From assembly GCA_027574665.1 (NCBI GenBank), contig CM050655.1, positions 3,720,001 through 3,784,000 on the forward strand: DNA of 64,000 nucleotides. The letters run 5' to 3'. The stretch is from Rhynochetos jubatus. Taxonomy: Eukaryota; Chordata; Aves; Eurypygiformes; Rhynochetidae. Positions 49,412 through 62,489 of this stretch are shown one piece after another. The notes under the pieces were generated by a model. It saw only the letters and a list, made by a program, of their open reading frames with translations. It was not told the origin of the DNA and searched no databases. The translations under genes were made by a program, and so were the position numbers. Within the stretch, counting starts at the first letter, position 1. The number at the start of each line of letters is the position of its first letter.

Positions 49412-50080
49412 GTTCTCTTGGTGGACGAGAAGCTGAACATGAGCCGACCGTGTGCGGTGGCAGCCCAGAAAGCCAGCCGTATCCTGGGCTGTATCAGGAG
49501 AAGTGTGGCCAGAAGGGTGAGGGAGGGAATTCTCTCCCTCTACTCTGCTCTTGTGAGACCCCACCTGGAGTGCTGTGTCCAGCTGTGGAGCCCTCAGCAT
49601 AAGAAGGATATTGACCAGTTGGAACAAGTCCAGAGGAGAACACAAAGATGCTCCGAGGGCTGGAACACCTCTCCTGTGAAGAAAGGTTGAGAACATTGGG
49701 CTTGTTCAGCCTGGAGAAGAGAAGGCTCTGAGGGGATCTTATTGCAGCCTTCCAGTACCTGAAGGGAGCCTACAAGGAAGCTGGGGTGGGGGCTTTTTAC
49801 AAGGGCCTGTAGTGACAGGACAAGGGTAACAGGTTTAAATTGAAAGTGGGGAGATTTAGATTGGATATCAGGAAGAAGTTCTTCACGGAGAGGGTGGTGG
49901 AGCACCGGCACAGGTTGCCCAGAGAAGCTGTGGATTCCCCATCCCTGAAAGTGTCCAAGGCCAGGCTGGATGAGGCTTGGAGCAACCTGGTCTAGTGGAG
50001 GGTGTCCCTGCCCATGGCAGAGGGGTTGGACCTAGATGATCTTTAAGGTCCAGTCCAACCCTAACCATTCTATGATTCTA
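49412..50080 (+). mobile_element. CR1 LINE, 5'-truncated, with 3' tail
   Basis: It begins inside ORF2 at GGTGGACGAGAAGCTGAACATGAGCC. An open stretch to about 49690 encodes the end of the reverse transcriptase ORF2, with the typical segments [25 protein letters not shown] and LEQVQRR. The 3' untranslated part ends with GATGATCTTTAAGGTC, CCAACC and the tail CCATTCTATGATTCTA. Full CR1 elements are about 4.5 kb, so only the last 0.67 kb is present, as expected from incomplete reverse transcription. Several frameshifts make it inactive. Its 3' end matches the fragment at 60408-60564 better than the one at 60985-61914. Confidence 0.95.
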
Positions 50081-53000
50081 ACCTGCTGCAATGGGTTTGT
50101 GTTTCAAGTTAGGAGTCAAATATTCCGCCTCTAAGAGTTTCATCCACATGACATGCTGGTTTCCTGAGTCACAGTGGCTTACAGATTAGCTGGACTGTAA
50201 AACAGAGAGAAATTATGAGCCAGAAGCTCTCAGATGTCCCACATGGATTCCCTCTGACCTTCTCAGCCTAGTCATTTCTTGTGATCCTAAAAGTAAGTTT
50301 TGCATCTCCATTTGAATTTTACTGAAAATTAATAAGCAACGCATAAAAAGAAACTAAGCCAAGTTATTGTTATGTTAGACTGACTAAAAGTGAACACTGT
50401 TCATCACATCAAGGTTTTAACTGCCCTCATAACCAACTAATGAGTTAACAGTAACATGGGTTGGAGCCAGCATTTGATCAAATCAACAGGGGAATGAGTA
50501 AAATAGAAATCATAAGGGGTCTGGCATCTGAAAACATCCACTGCAGAAAATAACAGATCATAAGCTTTGCCAGCTCATTCCTTTGAGGCAAGGGCCAGCT
50601 CCTTCAGGACTGTGACAGCTTTGAGGTCGCTACTTGAACTGTCACCCTTCTGCTGTTTATGTTTTGAGCTAGCAGGGCTTACAACTTCCCTGATACAAAT
50701 ATAGTTGGGTAACTTTGGAAGACACAGGATAATTTACAGCAAAATGTTTTGTGCCAGTATACAGAAGTGCCTTCATTTAGCTTGTACCTTCAGAAAAATC
50801 TTCTGATAAACAGGCATTAATTCCGATAATTAACGATCTCCCTGAGGAACCATAAAAAGGACAAGAGAAGGCAGCAAAAAGAAAGACTAACTCTTAATCT
50901 TGCATAATTCAAAGTCAGAATTGCATCACAGGTAACAAGATGATATCATTGTGGATAAGCACCTTCATCCTACTGAACCTCTTCAGCACTTGGACAATCA
51001 GGTCTGAGCAGCTGTGGAGTTTCTGCAAAGAAAAGCTGATGTCCCTCTTCACACGAGACACAGTCACTGTTGCTCCAGGCAATGATCAATTCTGCTCCCT
51101 CTTTAAATCGCCCTCTTGGTTGGAAATAAAAGGAGCGTATGAAGACCTGCTTCCCTAGGTTAAAACCAGACAGGGTTTCCAAGCATGGAAAAGCATGAAA
51201 GAGAGGACTTTGGAGATACAGCATCAATACCCTTCTGTAACAAGCTGACCCAGTGCTGGTACCTAAACTCCTCACATCCTGTCAATGTGCTTTGGGCATG
51301 TTCAGTGATCCTACAAGTCCTTATTTGCTTATGCATTTTACCTGCAGACATATAATTCATGGGATATTTCCTGAATAATCTTGTTTTACTAGCAAAAATT
51401 TCTCTAACTTGATGAAAGAATCTAAGCACTTGGGAATTCAGTTATTTATAGTGCTGTTAATGTAAACCTTCAATTAACGAAAACATTAAGAATGTCTCAT
51501 TGAAAACTATAATTTTAAGCAAAAATTTTCAGTCAAAATAAGTCTGAAATATACTCCAAAATAAGCATTAAGTGATGCCTTTCAAGTCATATTTTGAAAA
51601 GCAATATATTATTTGCCTTTTAGCTTCTCTATCTTTAGATGTGTGCTATTGAAATATTTTCTGTCTTAAGATTTTATTTAATTTTTAAACCAATGATGTT
51701 CTGAAAAGATTCTAATAAAAATCTACTTATCTGATAATCACAAGACTCCAGGAAACGGAACATTAAGAGAAAGCTCTAAATAGTGTAACACCTATACTAA
51801 AATAATGAAAGTGGACAATAATGAAAACTTCCAGTTTATCTGGCTGTCTTCCATCCTTTTCACTTCCTCAGCACTGACTTTTCCAGGTTTTCAATTTTGG
51901 TTTTATTAAATCTTTTTGAAACCTTGATCTTTTATATTTTGAAGGAAAGTTATAGACTTAGCTAATATTAGTGCTATTATTCAAACCAAACTTCTTTGAC
52001 AGGAGGCATCCAGAATTGCAATATATCTTCTAATTGTAATTCATGAAGTTTTTAAAAAATAAAGTGAAAAGTTAAGCAGAGGGCAGGGTACTTGCTTATG
52101 AAAACATTTACAAGGAACGTGATTCAGAGCAAAGGAAACATAGGGTAGGACAACTTCTTAAAATTTGGTAAACATCATGACTAGACAAGAAAACTTCCCT
52201 GATAAAAAGGTTTTACAAAATTCCACCTGTAAATGACCATAAAAACTCTACTGTAATTCTGTTGGAAAAGTAAAGATAGTGCAGAAATTCACAGTGGCAA
52301 ATTCTTTACTGCATTCGTGTAATAAATATTCATTGTAAAGGGATACATTTTCTCTGATAATTTCCTTTTTCGTTTGAACATGGTACAATAAAAATTGTCT
52401 TTACCAAAAATCAACCTCTACAAGATATCTTCCCACTCTTTTCATACCACTTGGAGTTTATCTGAAAATAAACTTGCAGTATCAGCTCCCTGCTCAGAAA
52501 AATCTGTCTTCAGAGAAGCCAGTGATTTGCATGTGAGTTGATATTCCCATAGTACATGGCGCAATGTTAGCAGATATATATAGATAGATAAATATATATA
52601 TTTATCTCCAACACAGCCAGTGATCCTGAAATAAGTGTTCTTTTTCTGTATAACAGTAATCACCCGGTACTTCACAGTCACTGCCTGATGCTGGTTCCAG
52701 CACTGCTCTGCATTTGCTACTTTATAGACTTGGGGAAAGGGTGGCAAGAAAAATACAGTGGTCCTTTGCTTCAGGTAACTCAGCTCTGAAGCCCAGCGCA
52801 TAGTGTTCAACCCAACTCACTTCAGCTACACAGCGGCTGGGCAGGTAATTCTCCTGCCGCTCCAGCCACCGGTCCTCAGCTCCTGAAGCACAGGTCCATG
52901 TGTGCATGTTTCCCTACAGTGGTTCTTACATTTTCTGTGCAACCGCATTTGCTCAATTTACGTGATTTTTGAAAACGTTCCCATTTTACAATGCTATCCC

Positions 53001-54309
53001 TATTACATCCCCTCCAGTCTATTCTAGTGAGGGCTGTTGAAACAATCCATTTCTGTCGGGGCAGCTTAACAGTTCATGTGATAAACTGTAATGTGACTTT
53101 TCCATCACTGCCTTCATTTCTTCTAAAATTGAGAGCCATGAACAATAACAACTTCCACATTTCAGTGAGCTGTAAACTGTGTAGTTTAAAAACCCCTGCC
53201 AAGTCCTCCACCACAGATCATGACAATATGGTGTTATCTGCTACTGTCACCTCTGTAGAATACCCTGCTGCAAAGGAAGCCCTGGGCATCGATTCCCTCC
53301 TCCATCTCATTCTTTAATACAGAGTTCTTCCAAGGGCAAACAGACCGTGAATTCCAGCTCCGGCAAGTCATTGGTGATAAGAGAAGGTTATATTTCACCG
53401 CATGGATGGAGGTTTTGTATGCAGACCTACTTACTAACCTGCGGGCTCGATTCCGATGCTGAACATGAAAATATAATTCCTAGACTAGCATTGATCTTTG
53501 CTGCATACTAAAATGTAAACACGGGGACTTACAATGGAACTGTTATCACCACATGTTCGCTGCTGTCCAGTTTTTCAGTATCCAGCCCACTTCTGGGAAT
53601 CTGTACCAGAAACTGCCACTAGAAAGTTGTTTACTACATTGCATAACGATGTTATCTGAAGGTCTCCTATGTCAGTTAAAAGCAACATGTCCAACTCCAT
53701 GAAAGCAGGGAAAACTCAGATTAGACAGCTACCTAACATGCATCTCAAACGGTCCCCTAGTTTGACAGCTCATGTCCTGCTTATCTTAATTTTTGTCTCA
53801 TTTTTGTGACCTAGCGCCCTTTCGCAAAAGGGCAGGTGTTTTATGACTGCAGTGATAAGACAGACACTAGGAAAGCAGACCACAGTTATCTGCAACTATT
53901 GCAAAACACCTGTGTAAGGCAGGCCCCGTCCATGATGCTGGGCCCCATATTTTACCTGCACACTTTTACCACCGAGGCTATGAGTGGCAATAAATTACAG
54001 GGTTCAGCCTACAAGACTTCTTCCCAGAAGCAAGGGGTTGGGTGAAGGACAAGGAAGGTCTAAGGTGCATTGAAAGCAATGCTTAAAGATGAGCTGGAGT
54101 AAGGAATGAAATTAAGAGAGTTCAATAAAAATAACCACGCACAGTGACAAAACACTACAACTACAATGTTTTTACCCCAAAACTCAGAGTAAGGGTTGCA
54201 TGGAACTGAAGGCTTTCACCTAGATAAAGAACTGGCGGGAAGATACAAACCGGGGGGTGGGAAGTACATGGTGGAAGGTCACCACACACTGTGCAACACA
54301 GTAGTTAAG
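50081..54309. other. Non-coding stretch, no gene recognised
   Basis: AT-rich DNA with a short (TA)/(GATA) tract at 52572-52608. The longest frame (122 codons at 52442-52810 minus) reads through that tract, giving an isoleucine/tyrosine run, and has no domain. Confidence 0.55.
52572..52608. repeat. (AT)n/(GATA)n microsatellite
   Basis: Alternating AGATATATATAGATAGATAA followed by ATATATATATTTATC. Confidence 0.85.
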
Positions 54310-55272
54310 TGTTTGAACATAGTTGAAAAAGAGGATGAATAGTGAAGTGAGTGACACAGTCTGCTGATAACACTAGCGTATCAGCTAGTAGGGTAAGGCT
54401 GATTAACAGAAGCATCGTAACTCTGCAATATTGAGTGACCGTGGGAAGAAGTAGCAGATGAAATTCATTGTACAGAAGTGTAATACCATGCACATGAAGA
54501 AATGTAATCCCAAATTTATATACACAATGGCAGGTTCAGAGCTGACTGAGACACTGGGGTTAGAATACATCGCTCCAGAGAACTTGAGCACCGTGTTCCG
54601 TAAAGGTCATAACAGGAAATTGAGTGCTCTGATTAGGGAAGGGACAGAAAAGAACACAGAAGACATGATTCCTCATATCAATATGGGGTGCACCTGCATC
54701 TTGAATGATGTTTGCAGTTACAAACCAGCTCTCTGAAAAAGTGTACCATGGATTTGGAAAGATTGAGGGGCAAGCAACAAGTCTGATCAAAAGCACAGAA
54801 CAGATGTGGTATGGGGAATAACTGAATAAACAAGCATTTCAGTCTGGAATAAAGGCTGACCAACAGGTTACATGTCAGTAATTTTAAAGTTACCAACAGA
54901 AGTGTTCACTGTCTTTTCAAAGAATGAGACACTACATAATATAACTACATTTTTAAATCACAGGCTTAAAGCACAGGCTCTATGCTCTGTATAGTGAAGC
55001 TGCAAAACTCTTTGCCACAGGATGTTGTGGTTGTCAAAAACTGGCAGGGCTTCAAAAAAATACCCTACAAATTAAAGCAAGGAAAACTCACTGAAGTCCA
55101 TTGAGTAGAAAGATGCAATCTTTGGCTCAGAAGTGCCTGAAGCATAAATTTTCAGGAGATAATTCAGGATTTCAAGGAATCATCACTACATGACTTCCCT
55201 ATTCTTACACTCCTCTTTGCCAGTGTTGAAAAGAGGGTAACAGGCTACACAGACCTTTGGTTTAAGCCAGCA
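54310..55272 (+). mobile_element. Old diverged CR1-type LINE 3' fragment
   Basis: The open segment at 54458-54736 aligns in order with the end of CR1-type ORF2: MKFIVQKCNTMHM, NPKFIYTMAGSELT, a decayed KALIREGTEKNTED-like region near residues 55-70, and a remnant of the terminal PHLEYCVQFW region. Upstream, 54345-54400 resembles the preceding FADDTKL region (GACACAGTCTGCTGATAACAC). Downstream, GCCACAGGATGTTGTGG at 55015 and CTACACAGACCTTTGGT at 55244 match the untranslated end of old amniote CR1/L3-like families. Many indels and the absence of a clear tail repeat show it is much older than the copies at 49412 and 60408-61914. Edges are approximate. Confidence 0.8.
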
Positions 55273-58200
55273 GAGGAGATTGAATATTCTTGTAATGACT
55301 TAAAAATCTTTCAGAAGGCAGTAAAAAACATGCAGGTCCAGTGGGTTTGGTTTTCTGAATCAATCTTTTCTTAATCCATTCATGTAGATCAAAGATCTCT
55401 GCTTCTGGTTTCAGGTGCTGACCCCTAGCAGTGTGTGAAAGAATCAAATCATGTTGTGGATCATTTGCATCAGAGGAATCATTGGAGCTCAGAATCTATG
55501 CAGTAATTCAGATTATTTTAAATGTCATTTTCTTTGTTTTCCTTTTCTTTTACCGTGGTAGTTTTGACAGAGGTGTTACATTGCATGTAAGAAATGAGAA
55601 TGACTCAATAGGAAGGAAGAATTCTATAACCTTTTCTGCTTTTACCCCGTAAATCAGACTATCTCCTTCCCCTTCAAGTATCATACACATATTATCTTGT
55701 TAATACAGTCGTAACTCGCTAGGCTCCAAAGGACTCCAAACTGCTGCTCCATCACCTGGGAAGATGATAGCACCAACCACTTTCTGACCACAGCCATTCC
55801 TAACACGAGGAGCAAAGTGCATTACAACATTTGGGTGTCAGATCACAGCATTTTCCCTCCTGCTGTTTTTATTTCCCTTGAGTAATTTGTATGGGCTTCC
55901 ACTGCAGCTTCAGAGTGTAAGAGACAAAAGTCATGACTCCTGTTGTCACCAGCAGTGATCTTCCACATAATAAACAGAAGGAGAAAGAATTTCTAGGCTC
56001 TGTCTGTACTCCTGGGCATTTGCACTCACGGGAGAACCTCACACACAGGACCCCAGTTATCCAGACCTGCGTAACTGCCACAGTGACCCCAGGGCTCACT
56101 CCCTTGCCATTCACTGGCCTCTAAAGGGAACCAGGGAGTGATGGGGAAATGCCTTGCACCCAGGTCTTGTCCTTACCAGGATGGAAGGGCACATGGACAT
56201 GATGCAGACATTGTCCACATGCCTGAACGGTACTTCCTGTATCAACACAACAGTATTCCGCTAACAGAGGCACCAGTTCAGTTACAATATTTATAGAAGA
56301 GAAATAGAAGTGGTTTCAGTACTCTCCTCTGCATTTTCCAAGGGCATTCTTGATAAAGTACCTGCCTCCATGTTAGATTGCCATGAACAATATTTCACTT
56401 TGAAGCAAGAATATGCTAACCTGTTGAGTCCCTAAACCACAGGGCAGAATGTGCAGCAGGCAGTTATTGCTACACACTGCGAAGGACTTCATGCTCAATG
56501 TATGTTTACAAATAATTAAAGAGTTGGTCTAACGCAGAGAGGAAGGAACGAGAGAAGATGCACTTCACTCAAAATTACTTACTCCTCTTGGTGATAACAT
56601 TTCCTATTGGCCTACTTAATCACAGCTCCACTTCCTATTACAAAACATGGTAGAATAAATCTATTCTCTTTGTTTTTAAGCTTTCTTGTGGTGAAAACTT
56701 ATTGAAACCTACAACAGCAACCATGGCGATACGAGACCAGGGAGCCACCTCACTGTTGTACTGTACCCTGAGAAGAGAAAGGTCAGGGAAATTTCTACCT
56801 AGGAGCCCAATTGTTTAAGCCATTAAATGTGGAGAAAGAGGGAAGAGAATTAAGATCTCTCACAGTCAGCATGAGATCTGGGGGTAGAACTCAGCTTTTC
56901 TCATGCTGAGACGGAAACATTTCTCTAAGGATTTTCACAAAAGAAGAATGAATTTGAGTAGCCTCTTTTTAAACGGAAAAGGAAGTCTTAATTAATGGAA
57001 AACCAGTCTTTTGTGCATTCAGTCTTCTAGCTGAGCCAGGGAGGTGGCGGGTTAGGGAGAAATAATACTGTGAATAAATGTGAAATGAAAAAATAAGCGC
57101 AGAAGACCTCCGTGCAGTTGCGAGTGGTCCAGACAGAGCACTCCATTACACGTGCTGCCACAATGCTCGGGGAGAGATGAATGAGGAGGTGAAGCACTGC
57201 TGCCCTTTCTGATACCAAAGCCTACAGAACACGCGTTTTGTCATCAACTGATCTGTTTGAATAGGAAGGTTATACTTTCTAAGCAGATTTTAGGTGGACG
57301 ACTTGTAAGTTGGGTACAATGCTACACATATTAGAGTGGTGGGATACCATGATACCTTCAGAGAGGGTGCCTTGCTGACATCAGAAGACTTTATGCATAC
57401 GGTGACAGCTACCAACCACTGAATTCTTGAATACAGGAAAGATTTTTTATATCAAGAGCGTTTTTGAATAGACTGAATAGAAACTGAAGCACTGGTGCAG
57501 TACTGGCTGTAGGGATCCCCAGGTTTGAGTCAGATGGCAGAGCTCTCCAGAGCTTGTGAAAGAACCAAGATACTATTTTTCTTCTTCAGCACTGAAGCCC
57601 CTACATGACACACAGCACATTATACAAACACCACAGCAACTGAGGAATCACCCAGAAGATCAGAGGAGGCTGTATTTAGTGTGTGCACAAGTATGTAAAT
57701 AGATGTTAAAGCTTTGCTGAAACTATGAGGGTAAAGAGACATAACTGCACGTACCAGCTCCTTCTGTGCTTAGGGAGGTGATGAACCCCTACTGAAAAGC
57801 TGTGTTTGGGGATTTCTAAGTAAGTGGGTCTTTTCTGCAAGCTCTGAAACAAAAATGTTTAGGAAATAAATTTAAAAAAAGACAAGGAGAAGAAAATGCA
57901 CATATTACCACATCTCTCCATAGCCTAGGAGTGTGCAGATACAAAAAACTGTTTTTCTGCACACATCAGAATAAATCCCACAGTGAATAAACGTAGGCAT
58001 GTGGGATCTATTTGGGCCAGGATGAGAAGCAGAGTCCCTGGCTGATGCGCTGAAAGCCTGCTGACAGCCTGTGTAACTCTCCTTCTCACACACTGCCAAT
58101 GCTAAGGAGCTAACTATGATGACAGGTACTGTTTGGAAAGATACATCATTCCAAAACTGCGTTTGTACTTGCTTTAAAATTTTCATCATAGCATGAGATT

Positions 58201-59611
58201 CCAATACTTAGTTCTTTTCTCAGAATAATTATAAATTTCTGCAATGAAAAAACTGCATACCAGACTTTTGGGATTTCTTTTTCTTAAAAATCTAAAATCA
58301 GATTAAATTTAATCAACTTACTAATGAGCTCTCTCTCCCCACACTCTAATATTTGTTTACTTTTTTATTTCCTTCTGGGAAAACTCCAGCTTTCCCCATA
58401 CAACATTTATAAACAAAACCCTAACGAAACATGCCAAGGGTTGTCTTCATAGAAAGTCTGATGTTTCCAATGCTGTGATAGCTGCTGTCATGCGATGCTA
58501 GCGATAACTGTCATACACTAAAGTTGTCTCTCCTCCAAGCTTTGTAAGAAATGAGGGGTTGCACAGGCTTGCACCTAATCCATTTGTATCGATAAACAGG
58601 GCTTTGACAAGTGTAACACAAAACAGTGGTGGCGAAATACAGCCACTACTGAAATCCTGTAGAATAAAAAGCGCGTGTTTGAAGGAGAAAAGGTGTAGAA
58701 TGTATGCATATCTCTTAGTTGTTCTTCAACTATTGCTTAGACGAATTCCAAAATGCAGTTGCTTGCAACCTGCAGAATAAAAATCTACATACTTTTTCTC
58801 ATTCTAAAGTAAATTAACACAGAGAAAACTACATTAAATGCAAGGTATTCTAATACAGCAATGCAGCTATGATTTTCAATGCACAAAGAGGGTTGGGACT
58901 GTCATAGTTAAGCCATCAGGATGCTAGCAATGCTCCTGGATAACCTGCATATCACAGATCCACTGTACATCACTCAGTTTCTCTTCCTTCCTAGACACTT
59001 CTAAGAGGAAAGAAAGGGTTAATGTTCCTTGGCATGTCTGTTTGGATAGTACATCAATAGTAGTCAGGTGCTGAAGGTGGCCACTGTCCCTGAGAAACAC
59101 GATGGAGCACACAGCAGAAGAAACAATGTCATCTTCCAAACATTACTTTATCAAGGATCCTCTGCAAAGCAGGCTGTACAGGTCTCCTTTTTTTTCAGAA
59201 AAGCACATGAGAATTAAAACAGATATTCTAGTAACTTACTGGAAAAGACAGAGCCTAACAGAGGCTCTGTGTTTAAAACCAAAATGTACTTAGGTTGTGA
59301 GCTGTCTGTTTGAGGAGGACTTTGCTAAAACCATATCCTGGCTGAAGAACTCTACCTTCTGCAAATCATATGATTTACAAATGCCAAATTGTTTTACAGA
59401 CAGTATCTTCCAAGCTGTAATTCACTGCTGATTGCCTGACCTTTCCTTTAAGAGGTTAACTCCTCATTGTAGAGTTGATCTGATGTCCATGATGGGGCCA
59501 CTGAACCAAGGAGAGACACTAAGTCAGGTTTCCCATCAGAAGAGTTCTTAGCCGGCAGGTATTGCAGGTCTGACTTTCAGGGCCACCAAAAGAAGCTCTG
59601 TATAAGCAAAT
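55273..59611. other. Non-coding stretch, no gene recognised
   Basis: AT-rich DNA with short unconnected frames (maximum 99 codons at 57905-58204 minus, no domain). No LTR, CR1 tail, RNA gene or convincing splice pair is seen. Confidence 0.55.
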
Positions 59612-59664
59612 TGAGGATGACCGTTAAAGGTCCCTTCCAACCCAAACTGATCTATGACTCTACA
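59612..59664 (+). mobile_element. CR1 3' end, very short
   Basis: GATGACCGTTAAAGGTCCCTTCCAACCCAAACTGATCTATGACTCTAC has the order of a CR1 terminus: GATGATCTTTAAGGTCCCTTCCAACCC, then a decayed ATTCTATG tail. Only about 50 bp are recognisable. Confidence 0.75.
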
Positions 59665-60407
59665 AATCTGCAGCCTTTGGTAGCAGTCCATAATGCTTCA
59701 AGAATACAAGCAAATTCCCTTTGTGATTAAAGCAGAGATTAAACACATTTTCTGCCTGAAATCTCGTTTCCAAGCTCATAGTTTAATGATCTGTGCATCC
59801 AACTAGATCTTTCCAGGAATTTTCAAAAACCACTGGATGGGTAGGTTATGGCACCTTCATTTCTGTCCTTTGGGCTCCTCTAAGAAGCCAACTCACCTCC
59901 CAGCAGCTAAGGCCTTCTAGCAACAGGAAAAGGCTCTTTGATGACAGGGGAGCAGGGCTGCCTGTCCTGATAGCAGATTATCTTATGAAGCCAGATGTTG
60001 CCATTTCAATTAACTCTTCTTTTAACCTTAAAGTAAGCTGATGAAAAAAGCTTGTATAGGGTATGTGAAAACAAAATTACTGAGGGTTGCAATTTACATC
60101 CTCTACAGGCTTCCCTTCACAGCTGAGCCCAGCTGAAGTATCAGTAACCTTCACCAACAGCAGTCAGGTTGTAAATATTGACTGAGATCATCTGGTGCAG
60201 CTCCAATTATTACAGAGGCGCAACATTTGTTTGCACCACATGAGGATCTAGTCTGTCATGTTTGTTCAGCCAGGTTTAGGCCTCTTGAAAGGTCAACCAA
60301 TGAAGAGCTGCTCAAAGTCCTCCAGCAAAAGGAGTGAAACCAAGACTTTCAGCATTTCTAAATAGAAATTACACAACACACTTCATAAAAGGACTTTTCT
60401 TGATGTT

Positions 60408-60564
60408 GTTGGATGCCCCATCCCTGGTTGTCTTCAAGGCCAGGCTGGATGAAGCTTTGAGCAACCTGGTCTAGTAGAGGGTGTCCCTGCCCATGGCAGG
60501 GGGGTTGGAACTAGATGATCTTTAAGGTCCCTTCAAACCTAAACCATTCTATGATTCTATGATT
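60408..60564 (+). mobile_element. CR1 LINE 3' end (about 157 bp)
   Basis: It runs from GGATGCCCCATCCCTGG through GGCCAGGCTGGATGAAGC, CAACCTGGTCTAGT and GATGATCTTTAAGGTCCC to the tail CCATTCTATGATTCTATGATT. It is a 5'-truncated, non-coding terminal fragment of the same general subfamily type as 49412-50080. Confidence 0.93.
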
Positions 60565-60984
60565 GTTCCATTAATCCACACCTATACCATACTAGTTCAG
60601 ATTCAGCAGAAATGCATTACATGGGAGGTAACTGCTCTGCACCCATCAGCAAATGCTACTGTCTGTAAGTAACTTTATCTATAGGCTGTAAGCTAACAGC
60701 GTGTCCAAAGAAAAAACATGTTTACAAAAATGACATTACTTCCTCTATTACCTGTAGGAAAATGGATGCACATGGTACCATCTTAATTGCGGTAGAGCAG
60801 TTATTGCATCCATTCTGTGATAGGTACTGCAGTAATTGCTAAGGTCTAAGCCCCAGTCTCCTCTAATGTTTCCACGTTGTATTTTCAGTGCATTTCTCTC
60901 CGAGGACAAAATTATCTGCTCATCTGTACTTCAGCAGTCCTTCTCAAGGAGCAAAGAAGAGATGATCAAAATAAGAAAGGTGAA

Positions 60985-61914
60985 ATATATCTTATTCAAT
61001 GACCTGGTTGAGGCGATCAAGTACCCCCTCAGTCAGTTTGCAGACAACATCGAGTTGGGCAGGAGTGTTGATCTGCCTGACGGCTCTGCAGAGGGATCTG
61101 GAGAGGCTGGATTGATGGGCCGAGATTAACTGTATGAGGTTCAACAAGGCCAAGTGTTGGGTCCTGCGCTTGGGCCACAACAACCCCCTGCAGCGCTACA
61201 GGCTTGGGGACGAGTGGCTGGAAAGCTGCCTGGAAGAAAAGGATCTGGGGGCGTTGGTTAGCAGTGGCTGAACATTAGCCAGCATGTGCCCAGGTGGCCA
61301 AGAAGGCCAACAGCATCCTGGCCTGCATCAGAACAGTGTGGCCAGCAGGGTCAGGGCAGGGATTGTCCCCCTGAACTGGGCACTGGGGAGGGGGCACCTC
61401 GAATCCTGGGTTCAGTTTTGGGCCCCTCACTGCAAGAAAGACACTGAGGGGCTGGAGCATGTCCAGAGAAGGGAACGGAGCTGGGGAAGGATCTGGGGCA
61501 CAATTCCTGTGAGGAGTGGCTGAGGGAGCTGGAGGTGCTCAGCCTGGAGAAGAGGAGGCTAAGGGGAAACCTTACGGCTTTCTACAGTTACCTGAAAGGA
61601 GGATGTAGTGAGGTGGGTGTTGGTCTCTTCTCCCAAGTAACAAGCAATGGGACAAGTGGAAACCACCTCAAGTTGTGCCAGGGAAGATTTAGTTTGGAGA
61701 GTAGGAAACAATTCTTCACCAAAATGGTTGTCAGTCACTGGAACAAGCTGCCCAGGGAGGTGGTGGAGTCACCATCCATCCCATAAGGGGTTTACAAAAC
61801 ATGTAGATGAGGTGCTTGGGGACATGGTTTAGTGATGGACTTGGCAGTGCTGGGTTAATGGTTGGGCTCGACCTTTTAGGTCTTTTCCAACCTAAATGAT
61901 TCTACAATTCTATA
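60985..61914 (+). mobile_element. CR1 LINE, 5'-truncated, second subfamily
   Basis: It begins in ORF2 (ATTCAATGACCTGGTTGAGG, a FNDLVE-type segment) and continues through CAGTTTGCAGACAACA, CTCTGCAGAGGGATCTGGA, GAGGTTCAACAAGGCCAAG and TTTTGGGCCCCTCACTGCAAGAAAG (FWAPHCKKD). The last part of ORF2 (around 61535-61786) reads [10 protein letters not shown]...YLKGG. The 3' end reads CTTGGCAGTGCTGGGTTAATGGTTGGGCTCGA, then TCTTTTCCAACCTAAATGATTCTACAATTCTATAA. That 3' end is the CR1-J/E-like type common in neoavian genomes and differs from the neighbours at 60408 and 49412. Small indels break the frame repeatedly, so it is dead. Confidence 0.93.
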
Positions 61915-62489
61915 ACACAGTCTGGAACCTGTAAAGGTACGTTGGAGTATAGAGTGACAGAAGGACCTCAGTGCTTGTTACTCTCACTTGTTGCTCCCTG
62001 CCCCAACAGCACGCACACATACATACGCACACTTCAGGGCCAGCTTTTTGCTAGCATTTGCCTTCACTACAAGTTCCTCTTGTAAAAACAGATTTGACAT
62101 CTGTATTTCTTCTACACACTCACGGAAATTAGGAATAGAAACTTTCCTGTGAGGTAAGTGTATTGGTCATTTTCATATCAAGGAGGCTTTGTTCGGTATT
62201 TGGCCAGTTCCAGCTGTCACAGCACTAGTGGGAGGTAGCTCAGCTGTTCTGACTTCAGTTTATTTCCTTCTGTCTTTTGAGACACACAGATTTCAAGCCC
62301 TTAAATATGGCCACGTCCACTTATTCAGTCATGGTACATTGTTCAGTCTAGGAGAGAAAAAGAGCCTAAGGAAGACTACACTAGGACAGAGCAAAGTCTA
62401 CCCAGCCCAACAGCCTGGAACTCCAGTGTCCAATAGTGGCTGTCTAAGGAAGAATGTAGAAATACGGCAACCACAGGATCATCAATCAG
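61915..62489. other. Non-coding stretch
   Basis: No gene is recognised. A 103-codon plus frame at 62189-62500 has no domain. A short (CA)-rich run lies near 62010-62030. Confidence 0.5.

Noticed and set aside
52442-52810. 122-codon minus-strand frame
   Set aside because: It reads through the (AT)n/(GATA)n tract, producing a YIYLSIYIYL run. It is a chance frame.
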